Below the pieces are notes generated by a model. It worked only from the letters and a program-made list of their open reading frames with translations. It was not told where the DNA came from and ran no database searches. From contig CALEXZ010000012.1 of assembly GCA_937926195.1 (NCBI GenBank), forward strand, positions 1 through 8,650: a DNA stretch of 8,650 bases. The letters are read 5' to 3'. The stretch's first letter is position 1; each line of letters starts with the position of its first letter. The stretch comes from an uncultured Actinomyces sp. (lineage in GTDB: Bacteria > Actinomycetota > Actinomycetes > Actinomycetales > Actinomycetaceae). Both the position numbers and the translations under genes were made by a program. Positions 1 through 6,238 of this stretch are shown one piece after another.

Positions 1-387
1 GTGTGCGGCCTCGCCTCCATCGCACTGCCCGGCCTGAGCGGCTTCGTCCCCGAGTGGCTCGTACTCACCGGCACCTTCTCCGTGTCAGTGGCACTGGGCG
101 TGGCCGCGGTCCTCGGCGTCGTCCTCGCCGCCCTGTACGTCCTGCTGCCCTACCAGCGGGTCTTCACCGGCGCCCCCGCCCCCGAGCGGGTCGGCTCCGC
201 CGACCTCGACGGCCGCGAGAGGCTCGTCCTCGTGCCGGTCGTCATCGCGATGCTCGTCCTGGGCCTCGCCCCCGCCTTCCTCACGACCTCGCTCGACGGC
301 CTCGCCGAGCAGGTCGCCGCGACGATGAGCCAGGCCCCGGCCGACGCCGCAGCCGACACCGTCACCACCGAAGGGACCGCCAAGTGA
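1..387 (+). CDS. nuoM: NADH-quinone oxidoreductase subunit M, C-terminal part (5' end outside window)
   Basis: This is the last 128 residues of NuoM, one of the antiporter-like, proton-pumping membrane subunits of respiratory complex I. The frame is open from the first base, so the true start lies upstream and the GTG at position 1 is probably an internal valine. The segment begins with a conserved NuoM-type block, GLAS-x4-LPGLSGFVPEWLVL (residues 3-22), in a membrane helix. A second hydrophobic helix follows at about residues 27-50, then the short YQRVFTG motif (52-58) typical of the NuoM C-terminal region, and a last helix at about 73-95. The tail is Ala/Thr-rich and polar. The stop TGA (385-387) overlaps the GTG start of nuoN, the normal NuoM-NuoN order at the end of nuo operons. 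The family call is firm. Only the missing N-terminal three quarters limit what can be said. Confidence 0.94.
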   Translation: MCGLASIALPGLSGFVPEWLVLTGTFSVSVALGVAAVLGVVLAALYVLLPYQRVFTGAPAPERVGSADLDGRERLVLVPVVIAMLVLGLAPAFLTTSLDGLAEQVAATMSQAPADAAADTVTTEGTAK

Positions 388-1955
388 GCACCTTCACCGA
401 ACCGATGATCTACTGGCAGGGCCTCGCCCCGTCCCTCGTCATCCTCGGCGCCGCCGTCCTGGGCGTGCTCGTGGAGGCCTTCGTGCCGCGTCGCCCGCGC
501 CTGGCCGTGCAGTCGGTGCTCGCCGTCGCCGCCATCCTGTGCTCCTACGTGCTGCTGGCGGGCCAGTGGGCGCTGACCACCGGCGAGCCGCCGCTCATGG
601 GGGAGATGGCCTCCGGCTTCTCGCTCGACGCCTTCGGCGTCGCCGCCCAGGGGATCATCCTCGTCATCGGCCTGTTCGCCGTGCTCACGATGGCGGACCG
701 CACGAGCGCGGGCGACGGGGCCTTCGCCGCCCAGGCGGCGGACCGTCCCGGACGCGCTGAGGAGACCGAGTCCCTGCACGCCGGGTGGATGGGGACCGAG
801 GCGCTGCCGCTGACGATGTTCTCGCTGGGCGGCATGATGCTCTTCCCGCTCACGAGCGGCTTCATCTCCCTGTTCGTCATCCTCGAGCTCGTCTCCCTGC
901 CTCTGTACGTCATGGCGGCCATGGCCCGCCACCGGCGCCTGCTCAGCCAGGAGGCCGCACTCAAGTACTTCGTCCTGGGGGCCTTCTCCTCGGCCTTCCT
1001 GCTGCTCGGCTCTGCCCTGCTGTACGGGGCCACCGGCTTCGTCAGCTACAGCAGCGTCGCGCAGGTCATGGAGTACACGCGCGGCGCCGGGACCGGCCTC
1101 ATCATGCCCGCGGGCCTGCTCCTGCTGCTCGTCGGCCTGCTCTTCAAGATCGCCGCCGCTCCCTTCCACGCCTGGAGCCCCGACGTCTACCAGGGCTCGC
1201 CGACCCCCGTCACCGGCTTCATGGCCGCCGGTGTCAAGGCAACCGCCTTCCTCGCGCTCGTGCGCGTCATGGGCGTGCTGGGGCTGGCTCATCTCGGTGA
1301 CCTCCGGGGGGCGCTGTGCGCCATCGCCGTGCTCACGATGCTCGTGGGCACCGTCGTGGGCATCGTCCAGCGCGACATCAAGCGCATGCTCGCCTACTCG
1401 GCCATCGCCCACGCCGGCTACATGCTCATCGGTCTCATCGCCCTCAACGCTGTGAGCGTCAGCGCCCTGCTGGTGTACTCCCTCGTCTACGGTGTGTCCA
1501 CGGTCGGTGCCTTCGGGATCGTCTCTCTCGTGCGCGTGAGCCACGGCGGGGCCGCCGGTGCCGAGGCCACGGACCTCAGCGCCTACCGGGGTCTGGGACG
1601 ACGCGCCCCCTGGCTTGCCTCCGCCATGACGGTCTTCATGCTGTCCTTCGCGGGCATCCCGCTCACCGCCGGGTTCATCGCCAAGTACGAGCTCTTCGTC
1701 GCGGCCGTCTTCGGCGGGGAGGTCTGGCTCGTGGGGGCCGCGGTCGCCTCCTCGGCCGCCACCGCCTTCTTCTACACGCGGGTCATCGTCCTCATGTTCT
1801 TCCGTGAGCCGCAGGGCCAGGACGTCGTCGTCGTCGGCTCGCGCGGGCCGGTGGCGGCTGCCGTCACCATGGCGGCCGCGCTCACCGTCCTCGTCGGGGT
1901 CCTTCCCGAGCCGCTGCTCACGGTGCTCAGCTCCGCCGCTATGCTCGCCCCGTGA
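384..1955 (+). CDS. nuoN: NADH-quinone oxidoreductase subunit N
   Basis: NuoN is an antiporter-like membrane subunit of complex I that takes part in proton translocation coupled to quinone reduction. The start is GTG 384, which overlaps the nuoM stop and has a GAAGGGA Shine-Dalgarno-like sequence at 370-376; this gives 523 residues, normal for an actinobacterial NuoN. The protein is almost entirely transmembrane helices. Charged residues of the proton path are visible: Glu168 in ILELVSLPLYVM, Lys255 in FKIAAAPFHAWSPDVYQG, Lys285 in GVKATAF, and Lys434 in GFIAKYELF. By spacing and context these appear to match E. coli NuoN Glu133, Lys217, Lys247 and Lys395. A polar insert at about residues 105-137 lies between early helices; I recall similar inserts in other actinobacterial NuoN proteins. 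The stop (1953-1955) overlaps the next gene's GTG. The open frame continues upstream into nuoM, but that part is a shadow frame. Confidence 0.96.
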   Translation: MSTFTEPMIYWQGLAPSLVILGAAVLGVLVEAFVPRRPRLAVQSVLAVAAILCSYVLLAGQWALTTGEPPLMGEMASGFSLDAFGVAAQGIILVIGLFAVLTMADRTSAGDGAFAAQAADRPGRAEETESLHAGWMGTEALPLTMFSLGGMMLFPLTSGFISLFVILELVSLPLYVMAAMARHRRLLSQEAALKYFVLGAFSSAFLLLGSALLYGATGFVSYSSVAQVMEYTRGAGTGLIMPAGLLLLLVGLLFKIAAAPFHAWSPDVYQGSPTPVTGFMAAGVKATAFLALVRVMGVLGLAHLGDLRGALCAIAVLTMLVGTVVGIVQRDIKRMLAYSAIAHAGYMLIGLIALNAVSVSALLVYSLVYGVSTVGAFGIVSLVRVSHGGAAGAEATDLSAYRGLGRRAPWLASAMTVFMLSFAGIPLTAGFIAKYELFVAAVFGGEVWLVGAAVASSAATAFFYTRVIVLMFFREPQGQDVVVVGSRGPVAAAVTMAAALTVLVGVLPEPLLTVLSSAAMLAP

Positions 1956-3058
1956 TCGGATCTTTGCCGCTGGACGCCCCAGAGCTCGAGGGCCGGATCG
2001 CTCCGGCCCTCGAGGCCGTTGAGCGCCGCCTGATGGAGGTGGTCTCGAGTGCCGACGAGACGATCAACCCTCCGACCTCCCACCTCGCGGCGGCAGGCGG
2101 CAAGAGGCTGCGCCCCGTCCTCACGCTCCTGACCGCCCAGCTCGGCGACCCCGCTCTCGCCACGGGCGAGCAGGTGCTGGACGCCGGCGTCGCCGTCGAA
2201 CTCACCCACATCGCCACGCTCTACCACGACGACGTCATGGACGAGGCGCCGCTGCGCCGTGGCGCCCCCAGTGCCCAGACCGTGTGGGGCAACTCCGCGG
2301 CCATCCTCACCGGCGACGTGCTCGTGGCCCGCGCCTCCCAGCTCGTCGCCGCCCTCGGCCCCAAGGCCGTCCTCGCCCACGCCAAGACCTTCGAGCGCCT
2401 GTGCATGGGGCAGCTGCACGAGACCCTGCCGGTGCCCGCTCGCGTCGACCGCGTCGATCACTACATCCAGGTCCTGGCGGACAAGACCGGCTCCCTCATC
2501 GCCGTCTCCGCGCGCTACGGCGCCATGCTCACCGGTGCCGGGGACGCGGCCGAGGCCATCGTCGAGGAGTTCGGGGAGAAGATCGGTGTGGCCTTCCAGC
2601 TCGCCGACGACGTCATCGACCTCACAAGCGACTCCGCCACCACCGGCAAGACGCCGGGCACGGACCTGCGCGAGGGCGTCGACACGATGCCGGTGCTGCT
2701 CCTGCGCCGCGCGCTGGCCGCGGGCGAGCTCGACGCCGTCGGGCAGTCCATCCTGTCGACCCTGTCCACCGCGGACCTGAGCTCGGACGAGGTCCTGGCC
2801 GGTGTCGTCGCCCAGCTGCGTGAGCACCCGGTGCTTGAGCGCACCCGCCAGATGGCGGCCTCCTGGGCCGCTGAGGCGGTCGCCGTGCTCGACGGCCTGG
2901 AGGAGGCCGCGGTTGCCGGCGCGCGCGAGCGGCTGGAGCGGGACGACGCCGCGCAGGCCGAGCGCGAGGCGGTCCTGGCCCAGACACGTGAGCGTGCGGT
3001 GCTCGTGCGCGCCGGGATGGAGCAGTTCGCCCGGCTGCTCGTCGAGCGCGCGGCGTAG
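1952..3058 (+). CDS. trans-polyprenyl diphosphate synthase (probable menaquinone side-chain synthase)
   Basis: This is a 368-residue all-helical prenyltransferase that condenses isopentenyl diphosphate onto an allylic diphosphate. Motifs appear in the expected order: GGKRLRP (49-55), the first Asp-rich motif DDVMD (93-97) followed by RRG (102-104), GD in LTGDVL (121-122), DKTG (177-180), FQLADDVID with the second Asp-rich motif (216-223), and GKTPGTDLREG (232-242). The residues four and five positions before the first Asp motif are Thr89 and Ala88, not aromatic. In this family that argues against a short farnesyl product and for a longer chain. The start GTG 1952 overlaps the nuoN stop by 4 bases and no separate Shine-Dalgarno is seen, so translation is probably coupled to nuoN. 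Placement directly after complex I fits supply of the menaquinone tail; exact chain length cannot be read from sequence. Usual names for such genes are grcC, hepT or ispB; I choose none. Confidence 0.94.
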   Translation: MIGSLPLDAPELEGRIAPALEAVERRLMEVVSSADETINPPTSHLAAAGGKRLRPVLTLLTAQLGDPALATGEQVLDAGVAVELTHIATLYHDDVMDEAPLRRGAPSAQTVWGNSAAILTGDVLVARASQLVAALGPKAVLAHAKTFERLCMGQLHETLPVPARVDRVDHYIQVLADKTGSLIAVSARYGAMLTGAGDAAEAIVEEFGEKIGVAFQLADDVIDLTSDSATTGKTPGTDLREGVDTMPVLLLRRALAAGELDAVGQSILSTLSTADLSSDEVLAGVVAQLREHPVLERTRQMAASWAAEAVAVLDGLEEAAVAGARERLERDDAAQAEREAVLAQTRERAVLVRAGMEQFARLLVERAA

Positions 3059-3082
3059 GAGACGCTCCCCGCTGTCACGATC

Positions 3083-3096
3083 CGGGCCACTGCCCG
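3083..3096 (+). terminator. GC hairpin 24 nt after the polyprenyl synthase stop
   Basis: CGGGC-CACT-GCCCG forms a 5-bp GC-only stem with a 4-nt loop, starting 24 nt past the stop codon. No T-run follows, so it is not a classical intrinsic terminator. The position and the near-identical hairpin after ald suggest a transcript end or 3' stabilising structure. This is inference. Confidence 0.35.
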
Positions 3097-3131
3097 AGGG
3101 CGCCGGCCTGCGACGGGTGCTGATCCGCAGG

Positions 3132-3149
3132 ACTCCGCGGCGCCGGAGT
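3132..3149 (+). repeat. Inverted repeat in the polyprenyl synthase-fprA gap
   Basis: ACTCCG and CGGAGT flank a 6-nt loop (CGGCGC) and form a 6-bp hairpin or a short dyad. It lies about 50 bases before the possible fprA -10 box, so it could be either a second terminator-like hairpin or part of a regulatory site. Short GC-rich dyads are common by chance in such DNA. Confidence 0.3.
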
Positions 3150-3200
3150 GCGCCGAGCAGGGGTGACACAGGTAATGGCCTGGAACGCGACACGGGTCCT

Positions 3201-3206
3201 TACACT
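3201..3206 (+). promoter_or_regulatory. Possible -10 box for fprA (TACACT)
   Basis: TACACT fits the actinobacterial TANNNT -10 pattern and sits in the only AT-richer patch of the 174-base gap. Transcription from about 3213 would give a 5' leader of roughly 20 nt that contains the Shine-Dalgarno. No good -35 hexamer is present 16-19 bases upstream: the best GTGACA (3163-3168) is 32 bases away. The call rests mainly on the -10 and on position. Confidence 0.4.
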
Positions 3207-3222
3207 TAGCCCCGCACTACTG

Positions 3223-3228
3223 AAGGAG
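3223..3228 (+). promoter_or_regulatory. Shine-Dalgarno AAGGAG of fprA
   Basis: AAGGAG ends 4 bases before the GTG at 3233. It is the strongest ribosome-binding match in this gap and decides the GTG start. Another GTG at 3228 is out of frame. Confidence 0.75.
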
Positions 3229-3232
3229 TGAC

Positions 3233-4714
3233 GTGAGCCCGCTGTCTGTCGCTGTCGTGGGTGCCGGCCCCGCCGGGATCTACGCCTCGGACATCCTGTC
3301 CAAGTCCGGCCTGGACGTGAGCATCGACCTCTTCGAGCGCCTGCCCGCCCCGTACGGGCTCGTGCGCTACGGCGTCGCCCCCGACCACCCGCGCATCAAG
3401 CAGATCATCGTCGCGCTGTACAAGATCCTCCAGCGCGGCGACATCCGCCTCATCGGCAACGTCGAGATCGGCCGTGACGTCAGCGTCGCCGAGCTCCAGG
3501 AGCACTACGACGCCATCGTCCTGGCGACCGGGGCGGACCGCGACGCCGAGCTGGACATCCCCGGCATCGACGCCCCCGAGTCCTACGGCGGCGCCGACTT
3601 CGTCTCCTGGTACGACGGGCACCCGGACCACCCGCGCACCTGGGAGCTCAGCGCCCGCGAGGTCGCTGTCATCGGGGTGGGCAACGTCGCCCTCGACATC
3701 GCCCGGATGCTCGCCAAGCACCCCGAGGACCTCATGACCACCGAGATCCCGGCCAATGTCGCCGCCACCCTGGCGGCCTCACCGGTGACCGACGTGCACG
3801 TCTTCGGCCGCCGCGGCCCCGCCCAGGTGAAGTTCACGCCCCTGGAGCTGCGCGAGCTCGGCCACCAGAACGACGTCGACGTCACGGTCGACGAGGAGGA
3901 CTTCGAGTACGACGCCGGCAGCGAGGCGGCCCTGCGCGCCTCCAACCAGCAGCGTCAGGTCGTCAAGGCCCTCGAGGGCTACGCCATGCAGGAGCCCGAG
4001 GAGCTCACCGCCTCGCGGACCATCCACATCCACCTCTTCGAGGCGCCCCACGAGGTCCTGCTCGACGAGGACGGGCACGTGCGCGCCCTGCGCACCGAGC
4101 GCACCCGCCTCAACGGCGACGGCTCGGTCAGCGGGACCGGTGTCCTGCGCGACTGGCCCTGCCAGGCCGTCTACCGTGCCGTCGGCTACGCCGGCAGCCC
4201 GATCGAGGGCCTGCCCTTCGATACCGCCCGCCACGTCGTGCCCAACGAGGGCGGGCGGGTGCTGGGCGAGGACGGCGAGCCCCTGCGCGGCGTGTACGCC
4301 ACCGGGTGGATCCGCCGCGGTCCCGTCGGCCTCATCGGCTCCACGAAGTCCGACGCCCAGGAGACCATCGGTCACCTCGTCGCCGACGCGCAGGCCGGCC
4401 TCCTGCACGCCGGAACCGAGGACCAGACCCAGGTCGGCCACGACGCCATGACGCAGCTGCTCACCGAGCGGGGCGTGCCCTTCACCACCTGGGAGGGCTG
4501 GGAGCTGCTGGACGCCTACGAGCGCGCGCTCGGCGAGGACTACGGCAAGGTCGTGACCACCGTGGGGCAGACCCGGGAGCGTGAGCGCGTCAAGGTCGTC
4601 GCCCGCGAGGCCATGACCGCGATCTCCCGCTCCACCGAGGTCCCCGAGGACCTCATCGGCCAGCCCGAGGCCGACCGCGTCCCCGAGCGGGTCGCCCACC
4701 GTCTGCACGACTGA
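3233..4714 (+). CDS. fprA: NADPH-ferredoxin reductase, adrenodoxin-reductase type (FprA)
   Basis: This FAD enzyme transfers electrons between NADPH and ferredoxin in the cytoplasm. It belongs to the adrenodoxin-reductase-like group that includes mycobacterial FprA. From the GTG start the protein has 493 residues, slightly longer than the roughly 450-470 usual for the family. The FAD-binding GxGxxG is at Gly10-Gly12-Gly15 (VVGAGPAGIYA), followed by the group signature APYGLVRYGVAPDHP (39-53) and the Asp/Thr strand LATGAD (97-102). The NADPH site shows GVGNVALDIAR (148-158) and the double-arginine motif GRRGPAQ (192-198). Near the C-terminus GWIRRGPVGLIGSTKSDA is the conserved FAD-contacting segment. 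The last ~90 residues after it form a tail slightly longer than usual. It has its own ribosome-binding site and is 174 bases from the upstream operon, so it may be a separate transcription unit. The partner ferredoxin is not in the window. Confidence 0.95.
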   Translation: MSPLSVAVVGAGPAGIYASDILSKSGLDVSIDLFERLPAPYGLVRYGVAPDHPRIKQIIVALYKILQRGDIRLIGNVEIGRDVSVAELQEHYDAIVLATGADRDAELDIPGIDAPESYGGADFVSWYDGHPDHPRTWELSAREVAVIGVGNVALDIARMLAKHPEDLMTTEIPANVAATLAASPVTDVHVFGRRGPAQVKFTPLELRELGHQNDVDVTVDEEDFEYDAGSEAALRASNQQRQVVKALEGYAMQEPEELTASRTIHIHLFEAPHEVLLDEDGHVRALRTERTRLNGDGSVSGTGVLRDWPCQAVYRAVGYAGSPIEGLPFDTARHVVPNEGGRVLGEDGEPLRGVYATGWIRRGPVGLIGSTKSDAQETIGHLVADAQAGLLHAGTEDQTQVGHDAMTQLLTERGVPFTTWEGWELLDAYERALGEDYGKVVTTVGQTRERERVKVVAREAMTAISRSTEVPEDLIGQPEADRVPERVAHRLHD

Positions 4715-4736
4715 TGGGGCCGCGTCTGAGAGCCTT

Positions 4737-4755
4737 GCGCCTCTTGCCCAGGCGC
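4737..4755 (+). terminator. GC hairpin 22 nt after the fprA stop
   Basis: GCGCCT and AGGCGC pair as a 6-bp stem around a 7-nt loop (CTTGCCC). The hairpin starts 22 nt after the fprA stop, close to the distance seen after the polyprenyl synthase and ald. No T-tract follows. It is a candidate transcript end for fprA; confidence is limited because U-less terminators are hard to prove from sequence. Confidence 0.35.
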
Positions 4756-4756
4756 T

Positions 4757-4831
4757 GCTCACCGAAGATCATGAAGCGCTGGGGCGGTGAGCCTCGGCGG
4801 TGCGCCGACCGCAGGACGACGTCGCTCACCG
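4757..4831 (+). promoter_or_regulatory. Three-part repeat set upstream of ald (possible alternative hairpins or operator)
   Basis: GCTCACCG occurs at 4757-4764 and again at 4824-4831. Its exact complement CGGTGAGC lies between them at 4785-4792. The middle copy can therefore pair with the upstream copy (20-nt loop) or the downstream copy (31-nt loop), but not both. A further hairpin, TCGGCG-GTG-CGCCGA (4794-4808), nests inside the second pairing. As RNA this looks like a switch between two folds. As DNA it could be three half-sites for a regulator. No T-tract and no known riboswitch core is seen. The gap is 197 bases long and ends at the ald start; no promoter in it is convincing. Confidence 0.4.
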
Positions 4832-4898
4832 AGGCCTGTTCCTGACACAGCACCCGTCCCGGTTGCCATGCCGGCCCACAACCCCATCACCACGACCC

Positions 4899-4904
4899 TG
4901 GAGG
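4899..4904 (+). promoter_or_regulatory. Shine-Dalgarno TGGAGG of ald
   Basis: TGGAGG ends 7 bases before ATG 4912, an ideal distance, and fixes the ald start. Confidence 0.85.
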
Positions 4905-4911
4905 CACAACC

Positions 4912-6027
4912 ATGCGCATCGGTGTTCCCACCGAGATCAAGGACAACGAGTTCCGCGTCGCCATCACGCCGGCCGGCGTCCACGCGCTCACCCGGCGCGG
5001 GCACAGCGTGAGCGTCCAGGCGGGTGCCGGGCAGGGGGCCTCGATCCCCGATGAGCAGTACGCGGCCGCCGGCGCCACCATGACCGAGGACGTCGCGGGG
5101 CTGTGGGCCGACTCCGAGCTCGTCCTCAAGGTCAAGGAGCCGATCGCCGCGGAGTACCCGTTCCTGCGCCCGGACCTGCTGCTGTTCACCTACCTCCACC
5201 TGGCCGCCGACCGGCCCCTGACCGAGGAGCTGCTTGCCAAGCGGGTGACCTCCATCGCCTACGAGACCGTCGAGACCGACACCGGTGGCCTGCCCCTGCT
5301 GGCGCCCATGTCGGAGATCGCCGGGCGCCTGGCCGCCCAGGTCGGTGCGGACGCCCTGCTGCGTCCCCGCGGTGGGGCGGGCGTCCTGCTGGGCGGCGCT
5401 GCCGGGGTGCGGCGCGGCAGGGTCGTCGTCCTGGGCGGCGGTACCGCAGGCCTGAGCGCCGCGCGGGTCGTCGCCGGCATGGGGGCGGAGGTCACCGTCT
5501 TCGACGTCGACCCGGTGCGTATGCGCCGCATCGAGGAGATCGACGGCGGGGCCGTCCGCACCCGCTTCTCCACCGAGCTTGACGTGGCCCGGGCCTGCGC
5601 TGAGGCGGACCTCGTCATCGGTGCCGTCCTCGTGCCCGGGGCGCGCACCCCGAACCTCGTCACGCACGCCATGGTCGAGACCATGCGGCCCGGCAGCGTC
5701 CTGGTCGACATCGCCATCGACCAGGGCGGCTGCTTCGAGGACTCCCGCCCCACCACCCACTCCGAGCCCACCTACGAGGTGGACGGCAAGATCTTCTACT
5801 GCGTGGCCAACATGCCCGGCGCCGTCCCTCACACCTCCACCTACGCGCTGACCAACGCGACCCTGCCCTACGCCCTCGCCCTGGCCGACGAGGGCTGGCG
5901 CGGCGCCATCGCGGCGCGCCCCGACCTTGCCCGCGGCCTGAGCACCCACGCCGGGGCGCTCTACACCGCCGGGGTCGGCGAGGCCCTGGGGATGCCGACG
6001 GCGGAGGTTGCCGACCTGCTGGGCTGA
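4912..6027 (+). CDS. ald: Alanine dehydrogenase (NAD-dependent)
   Basis: Ald reversibly oxidises L-alanine to pyruvate and ammonia with NAD+, in the cytoplasm. The protein is 371 residues, the normal length. Residues known from the Mycobacterium tuberculosis enzyme are in register: Arg15 and Lys75 (substrate binding), His96 in YLHLA (catalytic), Asp270 in DIAIDQGG (catalytic), the dinucleotide motif GGGTAG at 175-180, and Asp198 at the end of the second strand (VFD), which favours NAD over NADP. The N-terminal PTEIKDNEFRVA and the NMPGAVPHTSTYALTNATLPY block are family hallmarks. The segment after residue 146 (DALLRPRGGAGVLLGGAAG) differs from the common YHLMR-x2-GGRGVLMGGVPG, with Ala156 where Arg or Lys is usual. 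This probably reflects drift, not loss of function. The gene stands alone with a strong ribosome-binding site and a structured leader. No AldR-like regulator gene is in the window. Confidence 0.96.
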   Translation: MRIGVPTEIKDNEFRVAITPAGVHALTRRGHSVSVQAGAGQGASIPDEQYAAAGATMTEDVAGLWADSELVLKVKEPIAAEYPFLRPDLLLFTYLHLAADRPLTEELLAKRVTSIAYETVETDTGGLPLLAPMSEIAGRLAAQVGADALLRPRGGAGVLLGGAAGVRRGRVVVLGGGTAGLSAARVVAGMGAEVTVFDVDPVRMRRIEEIDGGAVRTRFSTELDVARACAEADLVIGAVLVPGARTPNLVTHAMVETMRPGSVLVDIAIDQGGCFEDSRPTTHSEPTYEVDGKIFYCVANMPGAVPHTSTYALTNATLPYALALADEGWRGAIAARPDLARGLSTHAGALYTAGVGEALGMPTAEVADLLG

Positions 6028-6047
6028 GGCGGCAGGAACCCGCTGCG

Positions 6048-6105
6048 CCCGGGCCACGTGCCCGCGCTCGCTACCCGGGTCCAGTGCCCGGGCCACGTGC
6101 CCGCG
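6048..6105 (+). repeat. Two identical 19-bp repeats with hairpins just after ald
   Basis: A 19-base sequence starting CCCGGGCCACGTG is present identically at 6048-6066 and 6087-6105, 39 bases apart. Each copy holds the hairpin CGGGC-CACGT-GCCCG (6050-6064 and 6089-6103). The first hairpin begins 22 nt after the ald stop, a terminator-like position, but no T-tract follows. A related CCCGGGT sits between the copies (6074-6080). Confidence 0.6.
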
Positions 6106-6110
6106 GCGGT

Positions 6111-6145
6111 CGAGCAGGACCGGCGGCGGCCGAGCAGGACCGGCG
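6111..6145 (+). repeat. 20-bp-period tandem repeat in the ald-htpX gap
   Basis: CGAGCAGGACCGGCG is repeated exactly at 6111-6125 and 6131-6145, a period of 20 bases with similar flanks (GGT/GGC before each copy). It directly follows the 39-bp repeats. No coding or known regulatory role is visible. Confidence 0.6.
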
Positions 6146-6189
6146 CCCCCTGACCGGGACCGCCACGTCCGGCAGGTGTGCAGGATCCT

Positions 6190-6226
6190 GTCCGATCGGA
6201 CTTAGGTGGGACTCAGGTTCGTCCCA
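6190..6226 (+). promoter_or_regulatory. Two dyads over the htpX promoter (candidate operators)
   Basis: GTCCGATCGGAC (6190-6201) is a perfect 12-bp palindrome. TGGGAC-N8-GTCCCA (6207-6226) is a 20-bp dyad that ends next to the -10 box. Both are built from GTCC/GGAC half-sites and their centres are 21 bp apart, two helical turns, so proteins bound there would face the same side. A repressor could block the promoter at the second site. The regulator is unknown, and short GC-rich dyads arise by chance, so this is tentative. Confidence 0.4.
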
Positions 6227-6232
6227 TACTCT
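6227..6232 (+). promoter_or_regulatory. -10 box TACTCT of htpX, placed for a leaderless mRNA
   Basis: TACTCT matches TANNNT, and its last base is 7 positions before the A of ATG 6239. That spacing would put transcription start at the A itself. The bases between (CCGCCC) contain no Shine-Dalgarno. This is the known signature of leaderless genes in Actinobacteria. A -35 is weak: TTAGGT (6202-6207) is 19 bases upstream. Confidence 0.55.
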
Positions 6233-6238
6233 CCGCCC

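Noticed and set aside
150..1544. Long antisense open frame (464 codons) opposite nuoM/nuoN
   Set aside because: Composition is His/Asp/Glu/Gly-rich with no family motif, as expected from the complement of a GC-rich coding strand; nuoN is unambiguous.
1772..3193. Long antisense open frame opposite the polyprenyl synthase
   Set aside because: Low-complexity shadow of the sense gene, which carries all prenyl synthase motifs.
4715..4911. Known riboswitch (for example glycine) before ald
   Set aside because: I could not match any conserved riboswitch core; only the repeat-based pairing is supported.
4759..6096. Long antisense open frame opposite ald
   Set aside because: Shadow frame with biased composition and no recognisable domain; ald is complete on the + strand.
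6206..6238. Alternative upstream GTG start for htpX
   Set aside because: Would add 11 residues not seen at HtpX N-termini, lacks a ribosome-binding site and overlaps the promoter box.
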